This document shows positions 1-10,168 of a stretch of 64,000 nucleotides of DNA, one piece after another. The position numbers and the translations under genes were made by a program. The stretch is from the NCBI GenBank assembly GCA_930367215.1, contig OV884056.1, positions 196,829,310 through 196,893,309 on the forward strand. The letters run 5' to 3'. The notes beneath the pieces are model-generated. The model saw only the letters and a list, made by a program, of their open reading frames with translations. It searched no databases and was not told the DNA's origin. Numbering within the stretch: position 1 is the stretch's first letter; the number at the start of each line of letters is the position of its first letter. This stretch comes from Pollenia angustigena. Its lineage: Eukaryota > Arthropoda > Insecta > Diptera > Polleniidae.

Positions 1-920
1 ATGAATGGGAATAGTACATGTTGCACTTCTTTTGTACTTTCGTTGAATAAATGTTATACCCTCACAATGTATTCCAAATTAGAAGACAAATAGCAAGTCT
101 TGAAGGGAAAGCATTTTAGATATATAATAAAACTGCAGTTATTGTATATAGTGAATTTCTTATATATGTTTAGTACTAGCCACAAAAAATCTTTTTTTGT
201 TGCTTAAAGTAGACTGCTAGAAATTATTTTGTAGTAAACATCGTACCTTTTTTGTGCTCACTTACAATTTTTATTTCGCTCTAATTAAAAATTAAGCAAA
301 ATATATATTATGGCGACTTTTTTTGAATTTTTGGCGTATTTAAGCGATACGGAACTAATTTAGTTTTTAGAATTTATAAAAAATATTTTTAATAATTTAA
401 AAAATATGTATTTTATTGTCAAAAACTTGTAAACAAAGGCTTTGGCGATTTTTGATATTGAATTTGGCGAAAAAGGTCAAAATCGATCTGACAACCCTGT
501 TCTTTTATGCGTGCATACGCGTGAGTTTGTTGTTGTAGAAATAACAACAACAACAGAACAAAAACAATAATTATTATAATGTTTAAAACGTAAATACCAT
601 ATCGGGCATGATGCTGGTGTTTTAACATTCTGTAAGTTGAAAACGGGTAAGTAAGTCAATCATAATGATTTCTTCAAGCACGAATTCGGAATTTTGAGAT
701 TGATTCAATCTTAGTTTAATTTAATTCATTCTCATTTTTGGATTATTTCAAGTACGGATTAGGGATTGAATATGGATAAGTTAAGTACTTCGCGATTGAA
801 AATCCGTACTTGATTCAAGAAAATCCTTACTCACCGTACTATCAATACCGCTTCGGATTGATTTTAGTACGGATGGATTGATTTTTCTTTTGAGTGTATT
901 TATCTGTATTTCTGTAGCTC
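1..920. other. AT-rich spacer, no gene seen
   Basis: No coding region or recognisable element is supported. Short ORFs on the minus strand around 419-659 are low-complexity and have no family features. At about 750-880 an AAGTACGGAT motif recurs in both orientations and could be the remains of a small inverted-repeat element, but no TSD could be defined. Confidence 0.5.
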
Positions 921-933
921 AAGTTTAACCGCA
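921..933. repeat. 5' target-site duplication of Jockey copy 1
   Basis: The 13-bp sequence AAGTTTAACCGCA lies directly before the LINE 5' end and recurs at 5640-5652 directly after the poly(A) tail. Because the element starts CAGTTCGG, the last two bases are ambiguous between TSD and element. Confidence 0.9.
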
Positions 934-1296
934 GTTCGGTTTGTGCTTTGTTGTGATACAGACGTGTATTTTAGCCCCGCATACAATTTGAACTATTAAT
1001 TAATCACATTTGATTTTGTAATCTAAGCAGCGAATGGACGCTTAAAAAAAAAAACAAAATAATATATTTTGTTAATTAAATTATTTAACATACTAATAGT
1101 GAACAATTTAAAACGATCAAATTAAATAAAATAAATCAGCAAAAATATATATGTACGTATGAATGTTCATACATGTGTATAGATATTCTGAAAAAAACAT
1201 TTAAATTCTGGTTTTTCTTTTGTTGTTGTAAAAAACAATAAATAATAAAAATATTAAAGCAAAGCAAAACGGTGAAAAACAAAAACAACTCTTTGC

Positions 1297-2818
1297 ATGA
1301 GTACAAACAGTGAAACAACACTAAGACAAAATGAAAGAAACGTTTACGTTTTAGTTAATGCAAATGAAAATAATGCAGAAATAAATAAAACCAAACAAAT
1401 TAATATTAACTACCTAACGGCTAAGCCAATTACTCGAAGACGTTCCCTCTCACCCTCGGTATTTACACAAACGGTGGATAGTGACTCATTAAAAAAACTA
1501 CAACAAGATTTGGTGACAAGTGTTGCCAGGCCAGCAAGTATTGCCGTGACGTCAAAAACAAATTTAGTGGGCAATGATACCATGAACTTAAACACAAATG
1601 CAATGGAAAACCCCCCTGTAAAAAGTTGTCAAAAGCCTACAGTACAAGTTGGTATGGACAGGTACATAACAGTGCTTAAACGGGGACGCAGCCCTACCTC
1701 TGCAGCAGTTGCTTCGGCCTCAAAAGTACCATCTTTTGATAAAATAAATACACAAAATCGTTTCGCGATTCTGGAGGATGAATCCTCTGAAGCACCAAAC
1801 GTCATTAAATCGTCTAAGCCACCCCCGATATACCTTAGAGAGCAAAACTCTAATGAGTTAATAAAAAGTTTAATTTCGGAGATAGGTGAAAATTCCTTTT
1901 ATGTAGCTGCAATAAAGCGCGGTATCATTAACGAGACTAAAATACAGGTGAACCACGAGGATGATTTTCGAAAGGTAATTACAAGATTTGAGACTCTGAA
2001 TAAAAACTTTTATACGTATCAACTGAAGAGCAGTAAAGGTCTTCAGGTAGTAATCAAGGGCATAGACTCATGCGTAGACCCAGGGGAAATTAAAGCTTTT
2101 TTGGAAGAGAAGGGCTTTAAAATCAAAAACGTAACAAATATCAAAAATAGGGAAAAAAATCCTCAACCACTATTTCGAGTGGAGCTTGAACCCGGCGACG
2201 TTAAGCTAAAAAAAAAAAAATGAAACGCATCCAATTTATAATTTGAAATATATTCTGTACAGAAGGGTAACTATTGAGGAGCCGCACAAAAGAAATGGTC
2301 CTGTTCAATGTCTAAACTGCCAGGAATTTGGCCATACTAAGGCATACTGCTACTTACCCCCTGTTTGCGTAGTATGTGGTGAATTACATGGAACATTTCT
2401 TTGCGACAAGTCTAAAACCGACCCCAACGTAAAAAAATGTAGCAACTGTGGCGGTAATCACACTGCCAATTATAGAGGATGCCCTGTATATACTATCGTC
2501 AAGCAGTCGGTCGGACCGAAAACTAATCCCCCTCAAATGCAGGTAACAAATCAGGTTAACACAAATGCAATTCAAGCCCCCCAGCCTAGTAATAACAGAA
2601 CCTCTTACGCTAACGTCCTAAAATCAAACCATGAGCCAATGCAAGGTGCCTCGCCAAGTAATGATGAAACTCAATTTTCTAATTTAAGTCGTTTAGAAAA
2701 AACCATGGAAACATTAGTGCAAACAGTAAATAATTTTACGAACACAATGGGTAATATGATGCAGGAAATGCTTAGAATGCAATCGATGTTATTGCAAGCT
2801 GTACTTAACAAACCATGA
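1297..2818 (+). pseudogene. Jockey ORF1 (gag-like, zinc-knuckle protein), frameshifted
   Basis: ORF1 encodes the RNA-binding protein that packages LINE RNA. Residues 1-308 form one frame (1297-2223): a low-complexity Asn/Thr/Ser-rich N-terminus followed by a region resembling the pre-zinc-knuckle domain of Jockey gags. The frame is then lost in an A run at about 2209-2220, which is longer than the matching run in copy 2. The second frame (2243-2818) carries three zinc knuckles: CX2CX4HX4C, CX2CX3HX4C and CX2CX3HX6C, at residues 23-36, 42-54 and 66-80 of that segment. The C-terminus is rich in Met, Gln and Asn and predicted helical. The stop overlaps the ORF2 start (ATGA at 2815-2818). Reading the two segments as one ORF is inference supported by copy 2, where the A run does not break the frame. 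Confidence 0.93.
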
Positions 2819-5472
2819 ACTGTTTAAAAATTTGTTTTTGGAACGCAAACGGCATCCGCCAACATAAAAATGAATTAGAATACTTTTTTAAAAATAAACA
2901 AATTGATGTCATGATGATTTCTGAAACTCATTTGACCTCAAGAAGTACGTTTAAAATAAATGGTTATATACTATATGATACCAAGGACCCTCGAGATAGA
3001 GCTTGTGGAGGTTCTGCCATTTTAATAAAGGCCCGAGTCAAACACTACCTAATGTGTGATCATCGTGAAGATTATCTCCAGGCAACGAACATTTGCGTTG
3101 AGGAATTAAATAGAAACCTAATAATTTCATCGTTATACTCCCCGCCTAGATTTTCAATATCGGAGGACCAATATTGTAAATATTTTAAATCATTAGGACC
3201 GTGTTTCCTAGCCGCTGGCGATTATAACGCTAAACATACCATCTGGGGGTCGCGACTTATAACACCAAAGGGTCGTGTTTTATTTAACATAATTTCTAAA
3301 ATGGATTTAAATGTGGTAGCGAGCGGACAACCAACATATTGGCCCACTGATCTTCAAAAAATTCCAGATGTCATAGATTTCGGCGTGGTTAAAAACATTC
3401 CCATAGAAACGATTCAAGTTGAAGCCTCCCTAGATTTATCTTCCGACCACACACCTACAATTGTTACTATAATGAACCCCAATAGAATTGTACCTCCGAC
3501 GACAGCTACGCAAATTAATTGGTTGAAATATAAAAAATATCTCAGTACCCATTGCACAGAAAATATTCCGCTCAGTACACCGGATTATGTAGATCGCTCT
3601 ATTGACAATTTTGACAGTTTTCTGAAACTAGCTGTTCAACATTCCAATATTGCCCCCAAAAAAACAAAAACTATTAAAATATATTCCACAGATGTCGAGC
3701 ATCTTTTGTCTGAAAAAAGGAGGGCTCGAAGAGAGTGGCAATTGCACAGATCCCCTCAACTTAAGAACTTACTTAAAGAGTGTACAAAAAGACTAAGAAA
3801 GTTACTGCAGACTAAGAAAACGGCTTCTCTGGAAAAATATCTTAAGGAACTTGATGCAACCCCACAATCAGACTACTCATTATGGCGTGCAGCTAGAAAT
3901 CTCAAAAGGCCAGTTGTCTCTAAACCACCATTAAGAAACTTGAATGGAAGTTGGGCAAGAAATGATGTTGAAAAAGGAAATCTGTTTGTCAATCATTTAA
4001 AAAACGTAGTTACCCCAAATATATCTCACGATATTGCGGTCGAGTTACCACCTGTTGCTGCTAGAGCAGCTGTTCCGCTAAGATTTGAGATAAGAGAAAT
4101 CGAAAAGGCTATTTGTGATTTAAACCCCAAAAAGGCTCCTGGTTTTGACAAGATCAGCAACAAAATGCTTTTGGAGCTACCCAGCATAGCAAAGAAAATT
4201 ATTCTTTTAATTTTTAATGCTATTTTACGCCTTGAATACTATCCTCAAAAGTGGAAGGTCTCCTTAGTCACCATGATACCTAAACCTGGAAAGGATCACA
4301 CAAAAGTTGAGTCATATAGGCCTATAAGCTTACTTTCTAATATATCAAAGCTGTTTGAGAAGCTGTTAGCGTCAAAATTAACCCCAATTTTAAATGATAA
4401 TAGATGTATTCCTAACCACCAATTCGGCTTTAGAAGAGAACACAGCACAATTGAGCAAACCCATCGTATAGTAAACGCAATAAGAAAAGCCTTTGAAGAA
4501 AAAAAATATTGTTCCGCTCTCTTAATCGATGTTTCTCAAGCTTTCGATAAAGTCTGGCATGAAGGCTTATTACATAAATTGAAGCTAAACTTACCAGTAA
4601 ACACACACAAGCTGTTAGAAAGCTACTTAGTCGGTCGAAAGTTTATTATTAAAGAAGGTGATTATTTAAGCTCTCCTCAGCAAATTGACGCTGGAGTCCC
4701 TCAGGGAAGCATCCTGGGCCCACTTTTATACTTAATATATACCTCGGATATGCCAACAAACAACTACACACAAACTTCAACATTTGCTGATGATACAGCT
4801 TTTTTGAGCGTGCACGAAAACCGTCAAGAAGCATCTCGATAACTACAGGATCATATATTTCAACTCGAACTATGGTTAAAGCAATGGAGGATAGAGGTCA
4901 ATGAGCAAAAATGCGTACATATAACATTCACCTTGCGTCGGGAATCATGCCCCCCTATTAAAATCAATAATCAAATAATACCTCAAAATTCGCATGTAAA
5001 ATACCTCGGTATTCATCTAGATCGCCGTTTAACGTGGAAAAGCCATATAGAGGCAAAATTAACTCAAATGAAACTAAAAGCCATCCAAATTCATTGGCTT
5101 ATTGGAAGAAACTCTGTCCTTAGTCTCGACTGCAAACTTCTTCTTTACAACTCCATCTTAAAGCCAATCTGGTGCTATGGTATTCAGTTATGGGGCACTG
5201 CCTCGGCCTCTAATATCGAAAAAATTCAAAGGCGCCAAAATAAACTACTTCGAATAATCACAGCTGCCCCTTGGTATGTTAAAAACTCAAATATTCACAA
5301 GGATCTCAATGTTCCATTAGTTAAAACTATGATTACGAAATATGCAGTAAAATACTTAAAAAGGCTCGAATTGCACCCGAACCCACTAGCACGAAATATT
5401 TTAAATGATAGCGGCCACACTCGCTTAAGAAGAAGAGACACTGCGGCACTTGTCCAATTAGATGAGCGATAA
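2815..5472 (+). pseudogene. Jockey ORF2 (AP endonuclease + reverse transcriptase), one nonsense codon
   Basis: ORF2 nicks target DNA and reverse-transcribes the element RNA. Residues 1 to about 225 are an APE-type endonuclease: FWNANGI with Asn10, SETH with Glu37, GDYNAKH, and the catalytic SDH near the domain end. The reverse transcriptase follows with KKAPGFDKIS, LIDVSQAFDKVW, GVPQGSILGP and the active-site FADD. An in-frame TAA at 4840-4842, where copy 2 has TAC (Tyr), stops translation just after the RT core at residue 675; the same frame continues to 5472, covering the thumb and C-terminal region. The full frame would be about 885 codons, normal for Jockey. There is no RNase H domain. 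The 4-nt overlap with ORF1 suggests translation by reinitiation, as proposed for this clade. Confidence 0.95.
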
Positions 5473-5613
5473 ACACCTATAAAAGTGAACAGAACCCGCG
5501 ATGAACAAAATTTTTGTCTGGCACTGGCAGGACAAAAAATAATATTAGGTTAAGATTTGATTAATTATTGTTAGTTCATATTTAATATATGAAGATTCAA
5601 TAAATAAATAATG

Positions 5614-5639
<26 letters not shown>

Positions 5640-5645
<6 letters not shown>

Positions 5646-5652
5646 AACCGCA
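5640..5652. repeat. 3' target-site duplication of Jockey copy 1
   Basis: AAGTTTAACCGCA follows the poly(A) tract and matches 921-933 exactly. Confidence 0.9.
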
Positions 5653-5765
5653 ACTTTCTGTGGCAACTTTCTCTAAAGCACAACGCAAACAAACCTTATT
5701 ATTTTTAAAAATGATAAAACCAAGATTATGCATTGCGCATGTTTACAAAACTCAACTGTTTAATA

Positions 5766-5848
5766 TGACGTCACATCAGCATATTATACACATGTTTGTT
5801 AGCTTATGTTTCTATATTCTAGCTGTATTTATACGCTGATGTGACGTA
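5766..5848. repeat. Short inverted repeat next to a MITE
   Basis: The sequence TGACGTCACATCAGC at 5766-5780 is answered by its near reverse complement, GCTGATGTGACGTA, at 5835-5848. The right arm ends at the TA where the next MITE inserted. It may be a tiny MITE of about 80 bp. The left arm contains the palindrome TGACGTCA, which matches the CREB site, but nothing suggests regulation. Confidence 0.45.
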
Positions 5849-6694
5849 CACACAGAAAAAAATACCCATGTAAAATTAACATGGAAAAATGTTGATTGAG
5901 AATCATGTTAAATTTCAGAAAAATTATGCCCTTTACTTAAATTTATCATTATTTCATATTAATTTTTAATAAAAAATATCAAAATAACCTTAAATTACGT
6001 TTATTTAATATTATTCACTGTTAAAAAAATAAAAAAAAAATAAAAATATTAAAATATAAATAAATCTGGATTCAATATTGAACCCATAAAAACCTGTTTT
6101 GTATTAAGATCAAAAGTTAATCTTGTTAAATTAACATGCATACCTACTTAATTATGTAAATTTTTTATTTTCACTTTTAAAATATGTTATAAAAAGAAGA
6201 CAATTCCCATATTATTTTAATTAGAATTGTTTTTTTACATAGTACATCAAGTTTTCAAAGTAGAATGATGACCATATCGGGCGATTCTGCTGATGCTTCT
6301 GTTAACAAAGGAGAATACAAAATAAGTGAAACATGTGTTACAGGGTTTTGAATTATTCTTACATAAATGCAAATGTTGTCTGAAGCTTCTTCACACTGTT
6401 AAAATACACTCAAACCCATTTGATTCGTCATGAAATTCACGTTGTTTCAACTGGAAATAACGTTCATTCAACGTGATTCCGATTGTTATTTCAATATAAA
6501 TTACATTTTGCTCTTACTTTACTGCAATGTTAAATTAACATGAATTATAGTTATTTCAAAAGAAAAAAATTTTGTTCGCAGTTATTGTAAAATCAGGTTG
6601 AATTAACACGAAACCCGTATGAAGCAAAATCACCACCGAAAAAATTTAAATCAACCTTGTTTTCGACGTTTTTAACTTGATTTTTTTCTGTGTG
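5849..6694. mobile_element. MITE with TA target duplication, family A copy 1 (846 bp)
   Basis: The ends CACACAGAAAAAAAT and ATTTTTTTCTGTGTG are inverted repeats flanked by TA at 5847-5848 and 6695-6696, as in Tc1/mariner-type insertions. There is no coding capacity. A second copy in reverse orientation lies at 21950-22850, sharing internal sequence (for example the stretch around AGCATCAGCAGAATC), so this is a real family. The superfamily call rests on the TA TSD alone. Confidence 0.8.
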
Positions 6695-7920
6695 TAGGTG
6701 CGAAGAAATATTTTATTTTTAAAAGCTGAATGCGTTCTTTGTATCATGATTATTTCTAACAAAACTGTTTTTAAAATATGATCAAAGTTTACTTCTCTCT
6801 TTACTTTGAGCTTTAATGTTTACTTTTTCGTGTCGAATTTGCTTCATTTAATTTCAAGTTATGTGTAAAAAAAATTAAACAAACAAAATCTCCTTGCAAC
6901 TGCAATAAAATGGGGTTTATTTAAACATTTAAGCCATAATATGATACACCAGTACAATAAAGTATTCATTCAATTCAACTAAATAACAGCAGGACATTAA
7001 TCTATGTAAGATTACTGAAAAATAAATATATACCGTGCAGTTCTCTTAAAAAATCAAATAGTTGAATAACAAATTTATTCAAATTTACACACACAAACAC
7101 TTTTATGTGAACTATAAAATACATGGTTGGCACGGCACAGTGGAACAAACATGAAAAACTGTAAAACGCACAGGAAATTTTGAAAAACATTTTTTATAAA
7201 AAATTTTTTTAATCAACATAAATTTCCATAATATTTTGTCCTTAAATTAATATTATATATTTCAATTAAAATGTAATACGAAAGATTTTCAAGAAGTTCT
7301 GTTTGTGGGCAGAAACAGATTTCAGCAGATTATTTCTGAAAGAATAAAAATGGTTAAACTTTTATTATAAATAAATTTCTTATAAGAAGAAAAACTTTTT
7401 TATGATATAAATTTCTAGTCCAAATTTTGATATTTTAAGCTGCGTTCACAATCAAAAAAACATTTTCACTTGGTGTTCAAAATAGAGCAACAATTTCTTT
7501 TGTAACTACACAGATTTTGCATTAAGAAACCGTTCGTAAATCTAAGCCACAACAATATTATGCATTTATTTTAATTGTTATAAACATTTTGCTAATATTT
7601 TCATTCAAAACTAAATAAAATTATTTTAAACGTCAGAAACAATTTCATACAAATTGTTGCTGAACTTCTAGTTGACTCAACTTTATTTACATTTAAAAAA
7701 AAAATTAGTTACATTTTTGTTTTAAAAATGAAAGGAAAATATATGAAATACTTTGGGAAGAAACAAGATATAAGAAACAACGAAATTGTTTTTTTGATTG
7801 TGAACGTAGCTTTAATCAGGCTAAAGTTCTTAGAATTTAATTTTCATTAAATTATTTTTTTGAAGAAAGAAATTTTACAACATGAACTGAATTTAAATTT
7901 ATTAATTATTTTTCATTCTT
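6695..7920. other. AT-rich spacer, no gene seen
   Basis: Poly(A)/poly(T)-rich sequence without coding features; the 62-codon minus-strand frame at 7002-7190 is hydrophobic low-complexity sequence and is not supported as a gene. Confidence 0.5.
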
Positions 7921-8005
7921 GAGTGCACTGGGAAGCGAACCCAGGTTTTCGCGGACAGGTTACCCTGTATTGAGTGTAACCACACAATCTCCTCAGAGGA
8001 GATTA
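7921..8005 (-). repeat. tRNA-like SINE head or tRNA pseudogene
   Basis: On the minus strand a B-box-like GGGTTCGCTTCCC lies about 45 bp downstream of a weak A-box-like GTGTGGTTACACTC. The acceptor ends do not pair, so it is not a working tRNA gene. AT-rich sequence follows on the 3' side, as in SINE tails. It could be a decayed tRNA pseudogene instead. Confidence 0.4.
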
Positions 8006-8696
8006 TTTGCTTCAAAGAAAAAAACGCTTATATGAAAAATTTTCGTTGCATTTCTTATTTTGTTATATCCGTTAACTACTGTAGACACGTAAGGGACAAC
8101 TCCAACTTCTGCTCTAACCTTGATGCTAAGTATTTATGAGACTGACCCTTTTTTGACTTTAAACTCATTTTTTTAATTCAGTTCCTTTTAAATGGTTAAA
8201 TATGGTTCTGTAAAAATTTCAAATCGATATTTTAATTCTAACGTTCAGCATTGAGCTTTAACATACTAATTATTAACATATGAGTAGGAGAGCTGCAAAA
8301 TATTTTATTTGAATTTTGGAAAAAATTAAAGAAACCCATAGCGCCCGATTAATTAGAACAAATGAGTTGAACTTTTTTGATTCTAAAGTGTAATGTCATT
8401 CTTGACTAATAACTTAACAGTTGAAACCAACTGAAATATAGAAAAATAATGGCTTTAATTTTGGAACGAACAAGTTTTGTTATGAATTTTCAAAAGTAAC
8501 GAGTTTTGCTTCAATCCATATGGGATCATTGAACTTTAGTATATTTTAAAAGGAGAGACAAACTACACCAATTCACATCGTTTTCAAAATACGTTTTTTA
8601 TACTGTTGGAATTTATAGATGTGTGAGTTTCCATAAGTCCTATCTAATGTAGTTTTCGAGGTAGAAAAGTTGAAAACAACACCAAGTCCAACTTGC
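8006..8696. other. AT-rich spacer
   Basis: No coding region, repeat boundary or RNA gene is supported here. Confidence 0.45.
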
Positions 8697-8699
8697 TTA

Positions 8700-9051
8700 A
8701 GGCTAGATTACACACTATTACTTTGTATTAATACATGTCAAAATCTCAAGTAATATGACAAAGTGTGATAGTGTGAATGCAATGTGTCACGAAAATGACA
8801 AGTGTTATGAAAAAAGTTTGACATCCCATACGACTTTATCGTTTTTTGAAAAATTTCTTAACAATAATACTTTTCATTGGATCAGGGTTGCATTTTTTTC
8901 ATGTGTGAGTGTTTATACTTTGTGTGATGGTGTGAACACAAACTGTCATGCTACATTAGATTTTTTGACAGTCGCAACAAAACTCATAAGATTTCTATCT
9001 CACAAAGTATTATGGAATATGTAAGACTTGTGAGATAGTGTAATCTAGGCT
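8700..9051. mobile_element. MITE, TTA target duplication, family B copy 1 (352 bp)
   Basis: The inverted ends AGGCTAGATTACAC and GTGTAATCTAGGCT are flanked by TTA at 8697-8699 and 9052-9054. A 3-bp TWA-type duplication fits PIF/Harbinger-type MITEs. Copy 2 at 37153-37505 is nearly identical in the same orientation, and a diverged reversed copy lies at about 55318-55590. The 89-codon frame at 8755-9024 is chance coding inside the MITE. Confidence 0.85.
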
Positions 9052-9054
9052 TTA

Positions 9055-9899
9055 GATATTAAAGGCATCAAGTGTACTTAGTCTTGTTTACCACAGAATT
9101 TGTAGAGGCAAAGAACATCAAGACTCTTGATTCAAGAGTCCTTTTTTGTAAATTGTGAACATACATAAACTTAAACACTGCCATTTTGATTTTGTTTTAT
9201 TTATAAAGTCAAATATTTCGACCAACTTTGTTTATTATTCTCATGCGCCTTCAGTTGTTACTTCTACAATTTTTATAGCAAATTTTGAAAAGAAACGTAA
9301 CGTAAAAAAAATGTTGTAAGCCTTCTATTATAGAATGTTGGAATTTGTGCTGTTTGTCTCAAAGCATGCTACAGTCCCAATACCATCATAGAAGGTAACA
9401 AACCTTTAATGACGTGATTTTATTAAGGATATCATCGTCATAAAATCATATAAAATATTCGAACAAAGGCAAATTTTTAATACATAAATAGAACCATTTG
9501 TGATTTTCAACATGCTGTAAAGTTTTCAAAATGTCACTTGATGTTGTTTATCTCCCACCGGCAGAAATGTAAACAACTAAATTGAAATCTTTTTCCTCAG
9601 TGTACTCGCCATTGCTTTTTTCCGTTCTATAATCAATATTTTTATTGTCCAAGACCTAAAATTTGAAATTGCAAGTCTGTATTATCTCTCCAATTTTCCC
9701 CAAAGTGAGTAGATGAAAGTATTTTCAAATAATTTATCGGGAAACCCCCACATTGATGGGAATTATATCTGAATCAATGTCATGTATGTTTCCGTGTTCC
9801 TTTTCCTTTTTTTCTATTATAATTCACCTTAAAGGTTGGAGCTTAAAATGTAATTCAATTAATGCTTTCACCACAGGAGCTACAGCAGATTTCAAGTCG
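9055..9899. other. AT-rich spacer
   Basis: No gene or defined element is seen. Short ORFs here lack family features. Confidence 0.45.
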
Positions 9900-10168
9900 T
9901 ATATGGAGGGCTCAGAGCTGAAGCGAACCAAGTCAAAAATGAAAATTCGATAATATGTTGAGATTGAGTAAGTGAATTTCCATTAATTTCTGGAACCATT
10001 GACATGGGTTTCTTACCGTTACCTTTGGAACGAAAAGCTTTTTGATTTAGTCCGTTACAGAACTCGATAGAGTTAAACTTTGCGAAGAATTTCACAACAG
10101 TTTTGAACTACTTATATGCATTTTATTTTATGACTTGGTTCGGTTCAGCTTTGAACACCCTCCATATA
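9900..10168. mobile_element. Probable MITE with inverted ends of about 30 bp
   Basis: Starting at TATATGGAGGG, the left arm includes AGCTGAAGCGAACCAAGTCA; the right arm at about 10131-10168 is its reverse complement with a few changes and ends CCCTCCATATA. There is no coding capacity. The flanks are themselves palindromic (ATAT), so the TSD cannot be set. Confidence 0.6.

Larger units (their letters stand above)
934..5639 (+). mobile_element. Jockey-clade non-LTR retrotransposon, copy 1 (near full length)
   Basis: The element has the full Jockey-type layout: a 5' UTR of about 360 bp, a gag-like ORF1 (1297-2818), an endonuclease-RT ORF2 (2815-5472) overlapping ORF1 by ATGA, a short 3' UTR with AATAAA-type signals near 5600, and a poly(A) tract of about 27 A. 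It is flanked by a perfect 13-bp TSD, so insertion by target-primed reverse transcription is clear and fairly recent. A copy of the same family lies on the minus strand at 29932-34550; comparison of the two fixes the ends. No RNase H domain is present, as expected for Jockey. Both ORFs carry one disabling mutation, so this copy is dead unless suppressed. Confidence 0.95.

Noticed and set aside
2815..5472. Host gene encoding a nuclease or polymerase
   Set aside because: Endonuclease-RT order, zinc-knuckle ORF1, poly(A) tail and TSD show a LINE.
5766..5780. CREB site (TGACGTCA) as a promoter element
   Set aside because: It is part of an inverted repeat next to a MITE and no gene starts nearby.
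8755..9024. 89-codon ORF as a small gene
   Set aside because: It lies wholly inside a MITE whose nearly identical second copy (37153-37505) has the frame interrupted.
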